Program-made: the position numbers and the translations under genes
Part shown: positions 45,610 to 55,184 of the stretch, in pieces
Layout of the letters: every line of letters starts with the position of its first letter
How positions within the stretch are numbered: position 1 is the stretch's first letter
Notes under the pieces: model-generated
What the model was told of the DNA's origin: nothing
The model's database searches: none
What the model saw: the letters and a program-made list of their open reading frames with translations, nothing else
Source: Pseudophaeobacter leonis
GTDB taxonomy: Bacteria; Pseudomonadota; Alphaproteobacteria; Rhodobacterales; Rhodobacteraceae
Direction: 5' to 3'
Length of the DNA: 55,964 nucleotides
Assembly: GCF_002087335.1 (NCBI RefSeq)
Contig: NZ_MWVJ01000003.1
Span: 1 to 55,964 of the forward strand

Positions 45610-45633
45610 AAGCGCCCCTTGGGGCGCTTTTTG
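45610..45633 (+). terminator. Strong intrinsic terminator after the acyltransferase gene
   Basis: AAGCGCCCC (45610-45618) pairs with GGGGCGCTT (45621-45629) around TT, followed by a T-run. It ends the chvI-to-acyltransferase transcription run. The converging dehydrogenase gene ends 54 bp away and may also use it. Confidence 0.93.
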
Positions 45634-45686
45634 CTTGTTGAGGGCGTGGTACACTAGGCTGTTGCGCCGGGTGTCGATTTTACGAC

Positions 45687-46562
45687 CTAGCGGGTCGGAA
45701 CGGGCTCTTCCCCGCGATAGTCATAAAAGCCACGTTGTGTTTTACGGCCCAGCCAGCCGGCTTCGACATATTTGGTCAGCAAAGGGCAGGGGCGATATTT
45801 GGTGTCCGCCAGACCCTCATGCAGCACGTTCATGATCGCAAGGCAGGTGTCGAGACCGATGAAATCAGCCAGCTCCAGCGGACCCATCGGGTGATTGGCG
45901 CCCAGCTTCATGCTTAGGTCGATTGATTTGACCGAGCCGACACCCTCGTACAGCGTGTAGACCGCCTCGTTGATCATCGGCATCAGAATGCGGTTGACGA
46001 TAAAGGCAGGAAAATCTTCGGCGCTGGCGGCGGTTTTGCCCAGCTTCTCGACCACAGTGCGACAGCTGGCAAAGGTCTCTTCGTCGGTGGCGATACCACG
46101 GATCAGTTCGACCAATTGCATCACCGGAACCGGGTTCATAAAGTGGAAGCCCATAAAGCGCTCGGGGCGGTCGGTGCGGCTTGCCAGCCGGGTGATCGAG
46201 ATCGCCGAGGTGTTCGAGGTGAGAATCGTATGCGGCAGCAGATGCGGCTGCAGGTCTTCAAAGATCGCCCGCTTAACAGTTTCACGCTCAGTTGCGGCCT
46301 CGATCACCAGATCGGTGGCGCCAATGTCGGCCAGTGACAGCGTTGTCGTAATGCGGGCAATTGCCTCGGTAACGTCGCTTTCAGAAATCTTGCCCCGGCT
46401 CGCCTGACGCGCCATGTTTTTGTGCATGGCAGTCATGGCAGCATCCAGAGACTGCTGATTTATGTCATTTAAAACAACGTCATATCCCGCCAAAGACATG
46501 GCATGAGCGATGCCATTGCCCATCTGGCCTGCGCCGATGATGCATATCTTTTTGATATCCAT
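45687..46562 (-). CDS. 3-hydroxybutyryl-CoA dehydrogenase
   Basis: This 291-residue enzyme interconverts 3-hydroxybutyryl-CoA and acetoacetyl-CoA with NAD(P). The dinucleotide site is IGAGQMGNGIAHAMSLAGY at the N-terminus. The catalytic His-Glu pair is in MGFHFMNPVPVMQLVELI, and the C-terminal domain has PAFIVNRILMPMINEAVY and HPMGPLELADFIGLDTCL. I use ATG 46562 (DIKKICIIGAG); five further codons upstream are open. It may serve polyhydroxybutyrate/butyrate metabolism and the supply of C4 units to the ethylmalonyl-CoA pathway, together with mcd and etfBA in this window. Confidence 0.94.
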   Translation of the reverse strand: MDIKKICIIGAGQMGNGIAHAMSLAGYDVVLNDINQQSLDAAMTAMHKNMARQASRGKISESDVTEAIARITTTLSLADIGATDLVIEAATERETVKRAIFEDLQPHLLPHTILTSNTSAISITRLASRTDRPERFMGFHFMNPVPVMQLVELIRGIATDEETFASCRTVVEKLGKTAASAEDFPAFIVNRILMPMINEAVYTLYEGVGSVKSIDLSMKLGANHPMGPLELADFIGLDTCLAIMNVLHEGLADTKYRPCPLLTKYVEAGWLGRKTQRGFYDYRGEEPVPTR

Positions 46563-46719
46563 GCCAGTGGCTCCCAATTTGCCTGCGCCGCGATCTTATC
46601 GGGCGCTTTGGGGCAGACACAAGGCTGCACTCCCGGAATTTTAGGCGAAATTTAACTTTAGGGAATTTGCAATCTTTGGCCACCAAAGTGATCTTTGGGT
46701 GAATACATTGGTGGGAACT

Positions 46720-47559
46720 ATGAGCTACGAACTCAAAAGCGCAGGAGCGCTTTCGGGGGGCACGTGCTGTTATGCCGGATCGCGGCTGCCGGTACGTGGC
46801 CCTAAAAGAGATTTGACGACTCCATATATCGCATTCCTGGGGGGGACTGAGGTTTTTGGACGGTTCGTTGAGACTCCATTTGTTGATGTTAGCGAGGCTT
46901 TGTTAAAAACGCCTTGCATTAATCTGGCAGCTGTCAACGCGGGGCTTGATACCTTTGCGGGCGATGAGGCGCTGCTGGGTGTCGCGCGGGCTGCAAGGTT
47001 GTCTGTGGTACAGCTGTTGGGCGCACAGAACGTTTCAAACCGCTACTACCGGGTGCATCCACGGCGCAATGACCGATTTTTACAGGCACAGGTGCCTCTA
47101 AAGCAGCTGTTTCCCGAGGTGGATTATACCGAGTTCCATTTCAACAAGCACCTGTTGACGACGCTGCAGGCGCTGTCAGAAGAACGCTTTGACGAGGTGC
47201 GGCGGCATCTGCAAGAGACCTGGCTGACCCGCATGCAGCAGGTGATCCACGCCTTGGAGGGCCGGGTGGTGATGCTGCAGATGTCTTATGATCTCAAAGG
47301 CAGTGCCGCCTTCAGTCATGAGCCGGTGCTGGTGTCCCGACAAATGATCGAGGCGCTGCAGGCAAAGACCAAGGGCCTTGTCGAGGTTTCCGTCGATACG
47401 GCTGGTCTGGTGGATGATTTTGATGGCATGATCATGGGAGAGCTGGATTTCCCGGCCGCGCAGCACATGCTTGGCCCAAGAGAGCACGCCCGGATCGGCT
47501 GTGCCCTGGCCGAGAAACTGCAGGACATTTCCCTTCAGGACATTGCTCAATCTGGCTAG
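46720..47559 (+). CDS. DUF6473-like conserved protein
   Basis: A 279-residue soluble protein starting at ATG 46720 (SYELKSAGALSGGTCCYAGSR). It has the segment YIAFLGGTEVFGRFV, the VVQLLGAQNVSNRYYRVHPRRNDRFL block, and LYFPEVDYTEFHFNKHLL-like sequence (here LFPEVDYTEFHFNKHLL). This matches a conserved roseobacter family that I recall as DUF6473. The early GGTEVFGR and INLAAVNAGLDTF look like a hydrolase- or sugar-nucleotide-binding fold, but no catalytic motif is clear. Function unknown. It is a single gene followed by two strong hairpins. Confidence 0.7.
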   Translation: MSYELKSAGALSGGTCCYAGSRLPVRGPKRDLTTPYIAFLGGTEVFGRFVETPFVDVSEALLKTPCINLAAVNAGLDTFAGDEALLGVARAARLSVVQLLGAQNVSNRYYRVHPRRNDRFLQAQVPLKQLFPEVDYTEFHFNKHLLTTLQALSEERFDEVRRHLQETWLTRMQQVIHALEGRVVMLQMSYDLKGSAAFSHEPVLVSRQMIEALQAKTKGLVEVSVDTAGLVDDFDGMIMGELDFPAAQHMLGPREHARIGCALAEKLQDISLQDIAQSG

Positions 47560-47590
47560 GCATCCTTGCCAGTTGGGGTTTTCAAACGGA

Positions 47591-47621
47591 AACGGGGCCC
47601 GCATTTGCTGCGGGCCCCGTT
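47591..47621 (+). terminator. Very strong hairpin, first of two, after the DUF6473-like gene
   Basis: A perfect 13-bp stem, AACGGGGCCCGCA (47591-47603) with TGCGGGCCCCGTT (47609-47621), loop TTTGC. No T-run follows. It lies between converging genes. Confidence 0.75.
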
Positions 47622-47634
47622 CCAATTTACTGAT

Positions 47635-47661
47635 CTGTCACAGGATCTGCTCCTGTGACAG
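47635..47661. terminator. Second hairpin between DUF6473-like gene and etfA
   Basis: A perfect 11-bp stem, CTGTCACAGGA (47635-47645) with TCCTGTGACAG (47651-47661), loop TCTGC. It is 12 bp from the etfA stop and is probably the end of the etfBA transcript. Confidence 0.7.
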
Positions 47662-47672
47662 GCTTTTCAGCT

Positions 47673-48602
47673 TCAGCCGAGTTTCTCGGTCAGTTCGGGC
47701 ACAGCGGTAAAGAGATCCGCAACCAGGCCAAAGTCGGCAACCTGGAAGATGGGGGCTTCTTCGTCCTTGTTGATCGCAACGATCACCTTGGAGTCCTTCA
47801 TGCCGGCCAGGTGCTGAATCGCACCGGAAATACCGATAGCCACATAGAGATCCGGCGCCACAACCTTACCCGTCTGGCCAACCTGCCAGTCGTTGGGGGC
47901 GTAGCCGGAATCAACCGCAGCACGCGAGGCACCAACTGCCGCGCCCAGCTTGTCAGCCAGACCTTCGATCAGTTTAAAGTCTTCCTCGGAGCCAACACCA
48001 CGGCCACCAGAGACCACAACGCCAGCCGAGGTGAGCTCAGGACGGTCAGAGGCGGCAACCTTGTCTTCGACCCACTCAGAGAGGCCGGGGTTCTCGGCAG
48101 CACCAATGGGGTCAACAGCAGCCGAGCCGCCATCGCCAGCGGCGTCAAATGTCGCGGTCCGGAAGGAGATGACCTTCTTTGCGTCCGAAGATTTGACGGT
48201 CTGGATGGCGTTGCCTGCGTAGATGGGGCGCTCAAAGGTAGAGCCGTCCACAACAGCCGTCACATCCGAGATCACCATGACGTCAAGCAGTGCCGCCACG
48301 CGGGGCAGAACGTTTTTGGCGTCGGTGGTGGCAGGGGCGACGATGTGCTCGTAGTCACCCGCGAGCGAGACGATCAGCGCCGCTGTGGGTTCCGCCAGGC
48401 GGTGGCCAAGAGATGCATCTTCGGCAACCAGAACTTTGGCAACGCCAGCGATCTTGGCGGCCTCGGCACCGGCTGCAGCAGCAGATGCGCCAGCAGCCAG
48501 AACGGTGACATCACCCAGAGCCGCAGCAGCCGTCACGGCCTTTGCGGTTGCGTCCAGCGCCAGGGCGCCATCGGTCACTTCAGCAAGGAGAAGAACAGCC
48601 AT
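47673..48602 (-). CDS. etfA: Electron transfer flavoprotein, alpha subunit
   Basis: ETF carries electrons from acyl-CoA dehydrogenases to ETF-ubiquinone oxidoreductase. The 309-residue alpha subunit starts [20 protein letters not shown], has [19 protein letters not shown] at the FAD-binding domain and the signature [21 protein letters not shown] near the end, with the FAD-contact motif and [13 protein letters not shown]. The start ATG overlaps the etfB stop by one base (TAATG). Length is normal. It is the likely acceptor for mcd in this window. Confidence 0.97.
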   Translation of the reverse strand: MAVLLLAEVTDGALALDATAKAVTAAAALGDVTVLAAGASAAAAGAEAAKIAGVAKVLVAEDASLGHRLAEPTAALIVSLAGDYEHIVAPATTDAKNVLPRVAALLDVMVISDVTAVVDGSTFERPIYAGNAIQTVKSSDAKKVISFRTATFDAAGDGGSAAVDPIGAAENPGLSEWVEDKVAASDRPELTSAGVVVSGGRGVGSEEDFKLIEGLADKLGAAVGASRAAVDSGYAPNDWQVGQTGKVVAPDLYVAIGISGAIQHLAGMKDSKVIVAINKDEEAPIFQVADFGLVADLFTAVPELTEKLG

Positions 48603-49360
48603 TACACAGCCCCCGCTTCTTTGAGTTTCTCGACCAGCTCGTCAACCGAGCCAACCATGATGCCAGCCGCACGCGAGGCGGGCTCGGAGGTGGAGACCAC
48701 TGTCAGGCGCGGTGTGACATCGACGCCGTAGTCGGCGGCAGTCTTTTCGGCCATCGGCTTTTTCTTCGCCTTCATGATGTTTGGCAGCGAGGCATAGCGT
48801 GGCTCGTTCAGACGTAGATCAACAGTGACGATGGCAGGCATGTTCACTTTGATGGTCTGCAACCCGCCGTCAACTTCGCGGGTCACAACAGCTTTGTCGC
48901 CGTCGATGTCCAGCTCAGAGGCAAAGGTGCCCTGCGACCAGCCCAGCAGGGCCGACAGCATCTGACCGGTGGCGTTCATGTCGTTGTCGATCGCCTGTTT
49001 GCCCGCAAGAACGAGACCAGGCTGCTCTTCATCGACGATGCCTTTGAGGATCTTGGCAACGGCGAGGGGCTCAATGTCGTTGTGAACGTCATCAGCGGCA
49101 ACAACCAGGATGGCGCGGTCTGCGCCCATGGCCAGCGCGGTGCGCAGGGTTTCCTGGGCCTGTTTCACGCCGATCGAAACAGCAATGATTTCGTCAGCCT
49201 TGCCTGCTTCTTTGAGGCGGATGGCCTCTTCCACAGCGATTTCGTCGAAGGGGTTCATCGACATTTTGACGTTGGCGAGATCGACTCCGCTTCCGTCCGC
49301 TTTGACGCGGACCTTCACGTTATAGTCAATCACGCGCTTGACAGGCACAAGTACCTTCAT
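48602..49360 (-). CDS. etfB: Electron transfer flavoprotein, beta subunit
   Basis: The 252-residue beta subunit holds AMP and part of the FAD site. It starts [19 protein letters not shown], has [19 protein letters not shown], and the beta-subunit signature region [28 protein letters not shown] 49360 is used because seven residues upstream (LRRERK) look like ribosome-binding-site sequence (AAGGAGAGAACG). It is co-transcribed with etfA. Confidence 0.97.
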   Translation of the reverse strand: MKVLVPVKRVIDYNVKVRVKADGSGVDLANVKMSMNPFDEIAVEEAIRLKEAGKADEIIAVSIGVKQAQETLRTALAMGADRAILVVAADDVHNDIEPLAVAKILKGIVDEEQPGLVLAGKQAIDNDMNATGQMLSALLGWSQGTFASELDIDGDKAVVTREVDGGLQTIKVNMPAIVTVDLRLNEPRYASLPNIMKAKKKPMAEKTAADYGVDVTPRLTVVSTSEPASRAAGIMVGSVDELVEKLKEAGAV

Positions 49361-49779
49361 TTTACGTTCTCTCCTTAACAAACGGCATGCCGCAAACGCG
49401 GCTACCCTCTATGCTCTCGCGCTGTTGATACCGGCTCAGTCCGGGGCACAACAGGGAAAAATCGTCACGTTGCAACTCGCAGACGTCATGTTTCGTCTTT
49501 TGTCACGACAATCTTGCAAGAATGTTTCGTGATGGCTGCCCGTTTTTCGTATGATGGCACGAAACGCAAGCTGGCGGTCTGTTCCGGTGTGACGGGAACC
49601 GGAACAAGGATTTGGTAGGCCCGAATCGTCTCCCTGTCGATGGCAGAGTGGCCAAGGTGACGCTGCGACGCAGCATGTGACGCAGGGTGCCTTTGCAGCG
49701 CTTTTGTCCAAATGCAGCAATCGGGCCCAAATCGCGTCGAATTCGGCCCGGTCTGGTCAGGCTGATCTGGTCTGGGGGC
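49361..49779. other. etfB upstream region with repeated TTTCGT boxes
   Basis: About 420 bp without a gene, upstream of etfBA and downstream of the adenosyltransferase gene. ATGTTTCGT occurs at 49488-49496 and 49522-49530 and its inverse ACGAAAC at 49559-49565. A perfect palindrome TCTTGCAAGA lies at 49512-49521. These may be regulator sites for etfBA, but no regulator can be named from the sequence. Confidence 0.35.
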
Positions 49780-50352
49780 TCAGCGGTTGGCGCCGGGCAC
49801 CCAAAGCACGTCTTTGGCGCCGTTGTCATTGGCCTGGCGCGAGGCGACAAAGAACCAGTCGGACAGACGGTTGAGATAGGTCACAACCACCGGGTTTATC
49901 GCTTCGACAGTGGCCAGTTCTGTTGTCAGGCGTTCGGCCCGGCGCGCCACGGTGCGGCAGACATGCAGATGGGCGGACAATCTGCTGCCCCCGGGCAACA
50001 CAAAGCTGCGCAGAGCCGAGAGCTCTTTGTTCATGACATCAATTTCCGCTTCGAGCCGGTCCACCTGAGAGGCGATCACCCGCAGCGGGGGATAGTCCGC
50101 ATCGGCGTCTTTCTCCATCTCCGGGCGGCAAAGATCGGCGCCAAGGTCAAACAGGTCGTTCTGGATGCGCGACAGGGCCGCGTCCATATCTTCTGGGGCC
50201 TCCAGGCGGGCGACACCGATAAAGGCGTTCAGCTCATCCGAGGTGCCATAGGCGTTGACGCGGGCGTCGTGTTTGGCGACGCGGGCCCCATTGCCCAGGG
50301 CAGTGTCTCCTTTGTCGCCCGTGCGGGTGTAGATTTTGTTCAGAAAAACCAT
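49780..50352 (-). CDS. Cob(I)alamin adenosyltransferase, PduO type
   Basis: This enzyme adenosylates cob(I)alamin to coenzyme B12. The 190-residue protein has the PduO N-terminal ATP-binding motif NKIYTRTGDKGDTALGNGARV and the conserved VNAYGTSDELNAFIG. RTVARRAERLTTEL and INPVVVTYLNRLSDWFFVASR near the end are also typical. Together with cobC and cobD at 6.5-8.5 kb it shows the organism makes or salvages B12, which the ethylmalonyl-CoA pathway needs for its mutases. The HIG1 gene lies 3 bp upstream. Confidence 0.95.
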   Translation of the reverse strand: MVFLNKIYTRTGDKGDTALGNGARVAKHDARVNAYGTSDELNAFIGVARLEAPEDMDAALSRIQNDLFDLGADLCRPEMEKDADADYPPLRVIASQVDRLEAEIDVMNKELSALRSFVLPGGSRLSAHLHVCRTVARRAERLTTELATVEAINPVVVTYLNRLSDWFFVASRQANDNGAKDVLWVPGANR

Positions 50353-50355
50353 GGA

Positions 50356-50562
50356 TCACTGGCCTCCCTGGCTGCGAAAGTAGACATAGGCCACCAAAAG
50401 CACCACGGCGATGAACTGAAACAACAGCCGCATCCGCATCAGTTTGTTGGCGTATTTGGCATTGAAGGCGCCGCCTTTGGCAAAACCGCCAAGACCGAGA
50501 ATCAAAACCACCACAACAGCGGCCATCGCCAGCACTGCGAGTAAATAAAGCGGATCACCCAT
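50356..50562 (-). CDS. Small twin-helix membrane protein with HIG1 domain
   Basis: A 68-residue protein with two hydrophobic helices (LYLLAVLAMAAVVVVLILGLGG and LFQFIAVVLLVAYVYF) separated by NAKYANKLMRMRL. The sequence ANKLMRMRLLFQ fits the HIG1 motif. HIG1 proteins in mitochondria assist cytochrome oxidase; the bacterial form is thought to do something similar, but this is inference. It ends 3 bp before the adenosyltransferase gene, in one operon. Confidence 0.75.
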   Translation of the reverse strand: MGDPLYLLAVLAMAAVVVVLILGLGGFAKGGAFNAKYANKLMRMRLLFQFIAVVLLVAYVYFRSQGGQ

Positions 50563-50633
50563 TTGATGTCTTCCTTCTCGTTTTCATGCTGCAGGTCTAG
50601 CCGCTGCCAGAGGCCTTGGCGACAGGCAATTGC

Positions 50634-51464
50634 CTATCTGAGCCGGGCCAGGATGCGGTCAATTGACCGGGTTGTCAGCAGGCGACGCAGAATTGCCGCA
50701 ACATGGGTTGGGGTGGTGACGCGGTAGCGCGGCCTGGGGCGCGGCGATTCGCAGGCATGGATCAGCTTGGCGGTCACAGCCGAGGCCGGCAGCTCGAACC
50801 GGTCCGGCCCGCTGCTCTCATATAGTCGTTTGAGCAGGGTTTTCTCATAGAGCGGCCGCAGGGCAGAGCTGCGCCAGTCTATCGAGCGCTCAAAATGCGG
50901 AATGGCGTTTTCGCGGAACTTTGAGGTCACGGGGCCCGGCTCAATCAAAATGACCTTGATGTCGGTGTCACAGAGCTCGACCCTGAGCGTATCAGACAGG
51001 CCTTCGATGGCGTATTTGGTGGCGACATAGGCGCCGCGCCAGGGAAAGGCGACAAACCCGAGGATAGACGAGTTCTGCACAATACGCCCATGCCCCTGGG
51101 CGCGCATCACCGGCAAAACCTGCCGGGTCAGCTCGTGCCAGCCAAACACATTGGTTTCAAAGATTTCGCGCAGCCCCTCGGTTGCCAGATCCTCAACCGC
51201 GCCGGGCAGCCCATGGGCGCCATTGTTGAACAGGGCGTCAAGGGTGCCACCGGTGGCCTCAAGCACCTCGGCCAGTCCAGAGGTGATGCTGCCCGCCTCG
51301 GTGTAGTCAATCCGGGGGCTGTCAAAGCCCTCAGCGCGCAGGCTCTCGCAGTCTTCTTCCTTGCGACAGGAGGCAAAGACCCGCCAGCCGCGCTCTCGCA
51401 TGCTGCGTGCGGCGTCGAGACCGATCCCCGAAGAGCAGCCCGTGATCAGGATTGTTTTTTGCAT
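50634..51464 (-). CDS. Short-chain dehydrogenase/reductase
   Basis: A 276-residue classical SDR. The cofactor-binding motif is ITGCSSGIGLDAARSM, followed by NNGAHGLPGA and the catalytic Ser-Tyr-Lys in NSSILGFVAF and GAYVATKYAIEGL. The C-terminal part (PGPVTSKFRENAIPHFE) is longer than in minimal SDRs. Substrate unknown. It is a single gene, starting at ATG 51464. Confidence 0.9.
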   Translation of the reverse strand: MQKTILITGCSSGIGLDAARSMRERGWRVFASCRKEEDCESLRAEGFDSPRIDYTEAGSITSGLAEVLEATGGTLDALFNNGAHGLPGAVEDLATEGLREIFETNVFGWHELTRQVLPVMRAQGHGRIVQNSSILGFVAFPWRGAYVATKYAIEGLSDTLRVELCDTDIKVILIEPGPVTSKFRENAIPHFERSIDWRSSALRPLYEKTLLKRLYESSGPDRFELPASAVTAKLIHACESPRPRPRYRVTTPTHVAAILRRLLTTRSIDRILARLR

Positions 51465-51513
51465 CTGGTGACCCTGTTTGCTGATGGCCCAGCCCCAGGA
51501 CCTGTTCAGAGGG

Positions 51514-52239
51514 TTATGACCGTTTCTTGCTCACCAGGGAAGCGGCAACCCAGCCGATTTTGTTGCCCTTGCGGGTGCGCAGCTGCAGCCAGCCGGTGCC
51601 GCTGTCCTCGAGAATCAACACCTCGTCTCCGGCCAGCAGCCGTGACATCACCGGGTAGATGGTGCCCGGACCCTGACGCATATTGACCCGAGAGGCGCGG
51701 ATTTCACGGATGTCGAGATAGCTTTCGCTGGCGACGGCGGGTGTCGCCTCAGGAGAGGTGAGGTCGGCATTCTGCGCCAGCCCATCAGAGCCAAACTGCG
51801 TTGTCATGGCCTCCAGCCCGCCCTGGATCGAGTTCAGCTGCAGTGTGCCGGTCCCGGCGCCGGGGGCAAAGGCTGTGCCTGTGCCTTGCAGGGCGAGACC
51901 GGCGGAGGCGATTTGCGGCTGTCCTATTTGGGCCTGTGCAATTTTGGCCAGGGCGATGGCCTGACGGGATTCCGGGTCTGCTGCAGGGCGCGGAGCGGGG
52001 TCGGTCTGGATCAGCTGTGTGTCCACCAGAGAGGCAGCGCGGACTTTGGCCGTGCGTTGGAATTTCGTCGTCGTGGTCACAGGAAGCGAGGTCGACAGCT
52101 GCGCCTGCTGGTGTGTTGCCTCGACATGGCCTTCAGGGGCGGGGCGTTCGGGGGCTGTGAAATCGCGCCCGCCGCTCAACTCGTAAAATCCCCAGCCCAA
52201 AACGCAAAAGACACAATAACAAAGCGCGACATGGCGCAT
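51514..52239 (-). CDS. SH3-domain exported protein
   Basis: I start this at ATG 52239, which gives a membrane anchor (RHVALCYCVFCVLGWGFYE); the long open frame before it lacks coding character. The middle region (Ala/Gln/Pro-rich, residues about 40-150) is low complexity. The C-terminus is a bacterial SH3 domain: ASRVNMRQGPGTIYPVMSRL, DEVLILEDSGTGWLQL and GWVAASLV. Such domains bind cell-wall peptides or proteins, so this is probably an envelope protein facing the periplasm. No known partner. Length 241 residues. Confidence 0.8.
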   Translation of the reverse strand: MRHVALCYCVFCVLGWGFYELSGGRDFTAPERPAPEGHVEATHQQAQLSTSLPVTTTTKFQRTAKVRAASLVDTQLIQTDPAPRPAADPESRQAIALAKIAQAQIGQPQIASAGLALQGTGTAFAPGAGTGTLQLNSIQGGLEAMTTQFGSDGLAQNADLTSPEATPAVASESYLDIREIRASRVNMRQGPGTIYPVMSRLLAGDEVLILEDSGTGWLQLRTRKGNKIGWVAASLVSKKRS

Positions 52240-52683
52240 CCCCCGGGTAACAAATTCAGTAACGGCAATGAATGGCGGCAGGCCCAATAGAGCTGGAACA
52301 CGGCATTGGACCACAACGGCAGCATATGAGCCGCCAAAACCTATATAAGTTACCTTAATATAGTCCGAAGCGGCTGAAAGCACAGGGGAGAGTGCTGCGG
52401 CTTCTCCCCTTTGGGCGGGATCTGCGAGCGATCTGTGCGCTATCTGTGCGAAATCCTGTGACAAGAATCTGTCAAACACTGGCCTGAAGTGGGCCTGAAG
52501 CGGCCTGAAGCGGGCCCGGAACGGGTCTGAAAGGCGCGGGAGGGGCCGCGCTCCGGGGCGCCTGTGTGGGCTGAGGGCTGCTGTGTGGCTGAAAGGTGCG
52601 GAAATGCGGGGCTGGGTGGTAAGATGGTGGATAAATCAGAACCATAGCTTTACCGCGGCATGTGGGGGAAGTATCACCAAAGC
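52240..52683. other. Intergenic region upstream of parC, with short repeats
   Basis: About 440 bp without a gene I can support. It contains a degenerate GGCCTGAAGYG repeat (three units of 10-11 bp at 52481-52512) and a CTRTGCG duplication (52421-52452 region, units like GATCTGTGCG). It also has the likely promoter for parC and the start of the divergent SH3 gene. Confidence 0.45.
52481..52512 (+). repeat. Three short GGCCTGAAG-type units upstream of parC
   Basis: GGCCTGAAG occurs at 52481, 52492 and 52502 (spacing 11 and 10 bp), each followed by T/C and G. The function is unknown. Confidence 0.8.
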
Positions 52684-55027
52684 ATGAACGACACCGTAGA
52701 CAATCCCGATGCCCCGCTGCCGCAAAACGGCGAGATCCTGGAACCCCTGCGCCGCGCCATTGGCGAGCGCTACCTGACCTATGCGCTCAGCACGATCATG
52801 CACCGGGCGCTGCCGGATGCGCGGGATGGTCTGAAGCCGGTGCATCGGCGCATTCTTTACGCCATGAACCGCCTGCGTCTCGGCTCAACAGGTGGGTTTC
52901 TGAAATCGGCCAAAATCTCGGGCGATACCATGGGGGATTTCCACCCGCATGGCGACGCGGCCATTTATGATGCCATGGCGCGTCTGGCGCAGGACTTTAA
53001 CGTGCGCTACCCGCTGGTCGACGGCCAGGGTAACTTTGGCAATATCGACGGCGATAACCCGGCGGCCTCGCGCTACACAGAAGCGCGCATGACCTTTGTC
53101 GCCGAGGCGATGCTGGAAGGGCTGAGCGAGGACGCGGTTGATTTTCGCGACAACTACGATGGCCGCCTGACGGAACCTGCGGTGCTGCCTGCGACCTTCC
53201 CCAATATACTGGCCAATGGCTCAACCGGGATTGCGGTGGGCATGGCAACAAATATCCCGCCGCATAATATTGCTGAACTGATTGATGCCTGTATCCATCT
53301 GATCAAGTCTCCAGGTGCCGATGATGACACCCTGCTGAAATACGTGCCGGGACCGGATTTCCCCACCGGCGGCATTATTGTTGAGCCGCGCGACAGTATC
53401 GCCAAGGCCTATCGCACCGGCCGGGGCTCGTTCCGTCTGCGCTGCAGCTATGAGGTCGAGGATCTGGGCCGGGGGCAGTGGCAGATCGTGGTCACAGAGA
53501 TCCCTTATCAGGTGCAAAAGTCCAAGCTGATCGAGAAGATCGCTGAGCTGATCCAAACCAAAAAGGTGCCGATTCTTGCGGATATCCGCGATGAGTCAGC
53601 CGAAGACATCCGCATTGTGCTTGAGCCGAAGTCGAAAAATGTCGACCCGGATGTTCTGATGAACATGATGTATCGCAACTCAGACCTTGAGGTGCGCTTC
53701 AGTCTCAACATGAACGTGCTGATCGACGGGGTCACCCCCAAGGTCTGCTCGATGAAAGAAGTGCTGCGCGCCTTTCTGGATCATCGCCGGGACGTGCTGC
53801 AACGCCGCTCTGAATACCGCATGGCCAAGATCGACCACCGGCTCGAAGTGCTGGATGGCTTTATCATTGCCTTCCTCAATCTGGACCGGGTGATTGATAT
53901 CATCCGCTATGATGACGACCCCAAGGCTGCCCTGATGCGGGAAAACTGGGATCTGGATCATCCGCGGGCCTTTGAGGAGAGTGACTATATCACGCCTGCC
54001 GCCGGAGAAGGTCAGCTGAGCGAAGTGCAGGCCGAGGCGATTCTCAACATGCGTCTGCGCTCTCTGCGTCGCCTCGAAGAGGTGGAGCTGACAAAGGAAC
54101 GCGATGCGCTGCGCGACGAGCGCGCTGGGCTGGTAGAGTTGCTGGCCTCGGATGATCTGCAGTGGAGCAAGATCACCGGGCAGCTGCGCGAAACCAAAAA
54201 GCAATTTGGCAAGGACTACGAGGGGGGCGCCCGCCGTAGCCTTTTGCCGAGGCGGGAGAGGTTGAAGATGTGCCGCTGGAGGCGATGATCGACCGCGAGC
54301 CGATCACCGTTGTCTGCTCGCAAATGGGCTGGATTCGGGCGATGACCGGCCATATTGATCTGGCGCGTGAGTTGAAGTTCAAGGATGGCGACGGACCGCG
54401 CTTCATTTTCCACGCGGAAACCACCGACAGGCTGCTGGTCTTTGGCAGCAATGGCCGGTTCTACACTGTCAGCGCCGCCAACCTGCCTGGCGGGCGGGGC
54501 ATGGGGGAACCGCTGCGTCTGATCGTCGATCTGCCCAACGAGGTGGAGATCGTCGATATCCTGATCCATAACCCCGAAGGGCGCCTGCTGGTGGCCTCCT
54601 CTGCGGGCAATGGCTTTATCTGCGCCGAAAAGGAAATCGTGGCGCAGACCCGCAGTGGCAAGCAGGTGTTGAACGTCAAAGACGACGACCGCGCCCAGAT
54701 CTGTATCCCTGTCTCTGGCGACCATGTGGCGATTGTCTCGGAAAACGGCAAATTCCTGGTCTTCTCGCTTGAGGAAATGCCGGAACTCAGCCGCGGCAAG
54801 GGCGTGCGGCTGCAGAAATACAATATGGCGCGGGGCAAGCAGGGCTCGCTCGAACTCGATGGCGGCCTCAGCGACATCGTGACCTTCAACTGGGAGGATG
54901 GCATTTCCTGGGAGATGGGCGGGGGCAAGCCCCGCCACAGGCCGATCTCAGCCAGTGGCTGGGCAAGCGGGCCGGCATTGGCAAGCGTCCGCCCTATGGG
55001 TTCCCGCGCAACTATAAGTTCAAGTGA
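52684..55027 (+). pseudogene. parC: DNA topoisomerase IV subunit A, two frameshifts as sequenced
   Basis: ParC decatenates daughter chromosomes. The N-terminal half has [20 protein letters not shown], the catalytic Tyr in [11 protein letters not shown], and [24 protein letters not shown]. It is intact to [13 protein letters not shown], where the frame is lost. A T missing from TTTT at 54242-54245 restores [15 protein letters not shown] and the C-terminal beta-propeller region (DREPITVVCSQMGWIRAM and following). A second break near 54938 (one C missing) hides the true end KRPPYGFPRNYKFK, which stops at TGA 55025-55027. The repaired protein has about 781 residues, the normal size. As parC is essential, these are very probably sequence errors. 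I use ATG 52684 ([12 protein letters not shown]); ATG 52660 is 24 bases upstream. Confidence 0.93.
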
Positions 55028-55184
55028 TGGGGTGCCTTGAGTGTCACAGGGGTTTTTCGCCTATGATATGTGACTCTTGCGCCACCGAAGCCTGTAGCGC
55101 CCTCCATCCCGGTTTGCCGGCTGGGTGGCTTTGCTTTAACTGACAACAGAGCCAAACCTGTATTACTCTCCTATGAGGCCCTTG

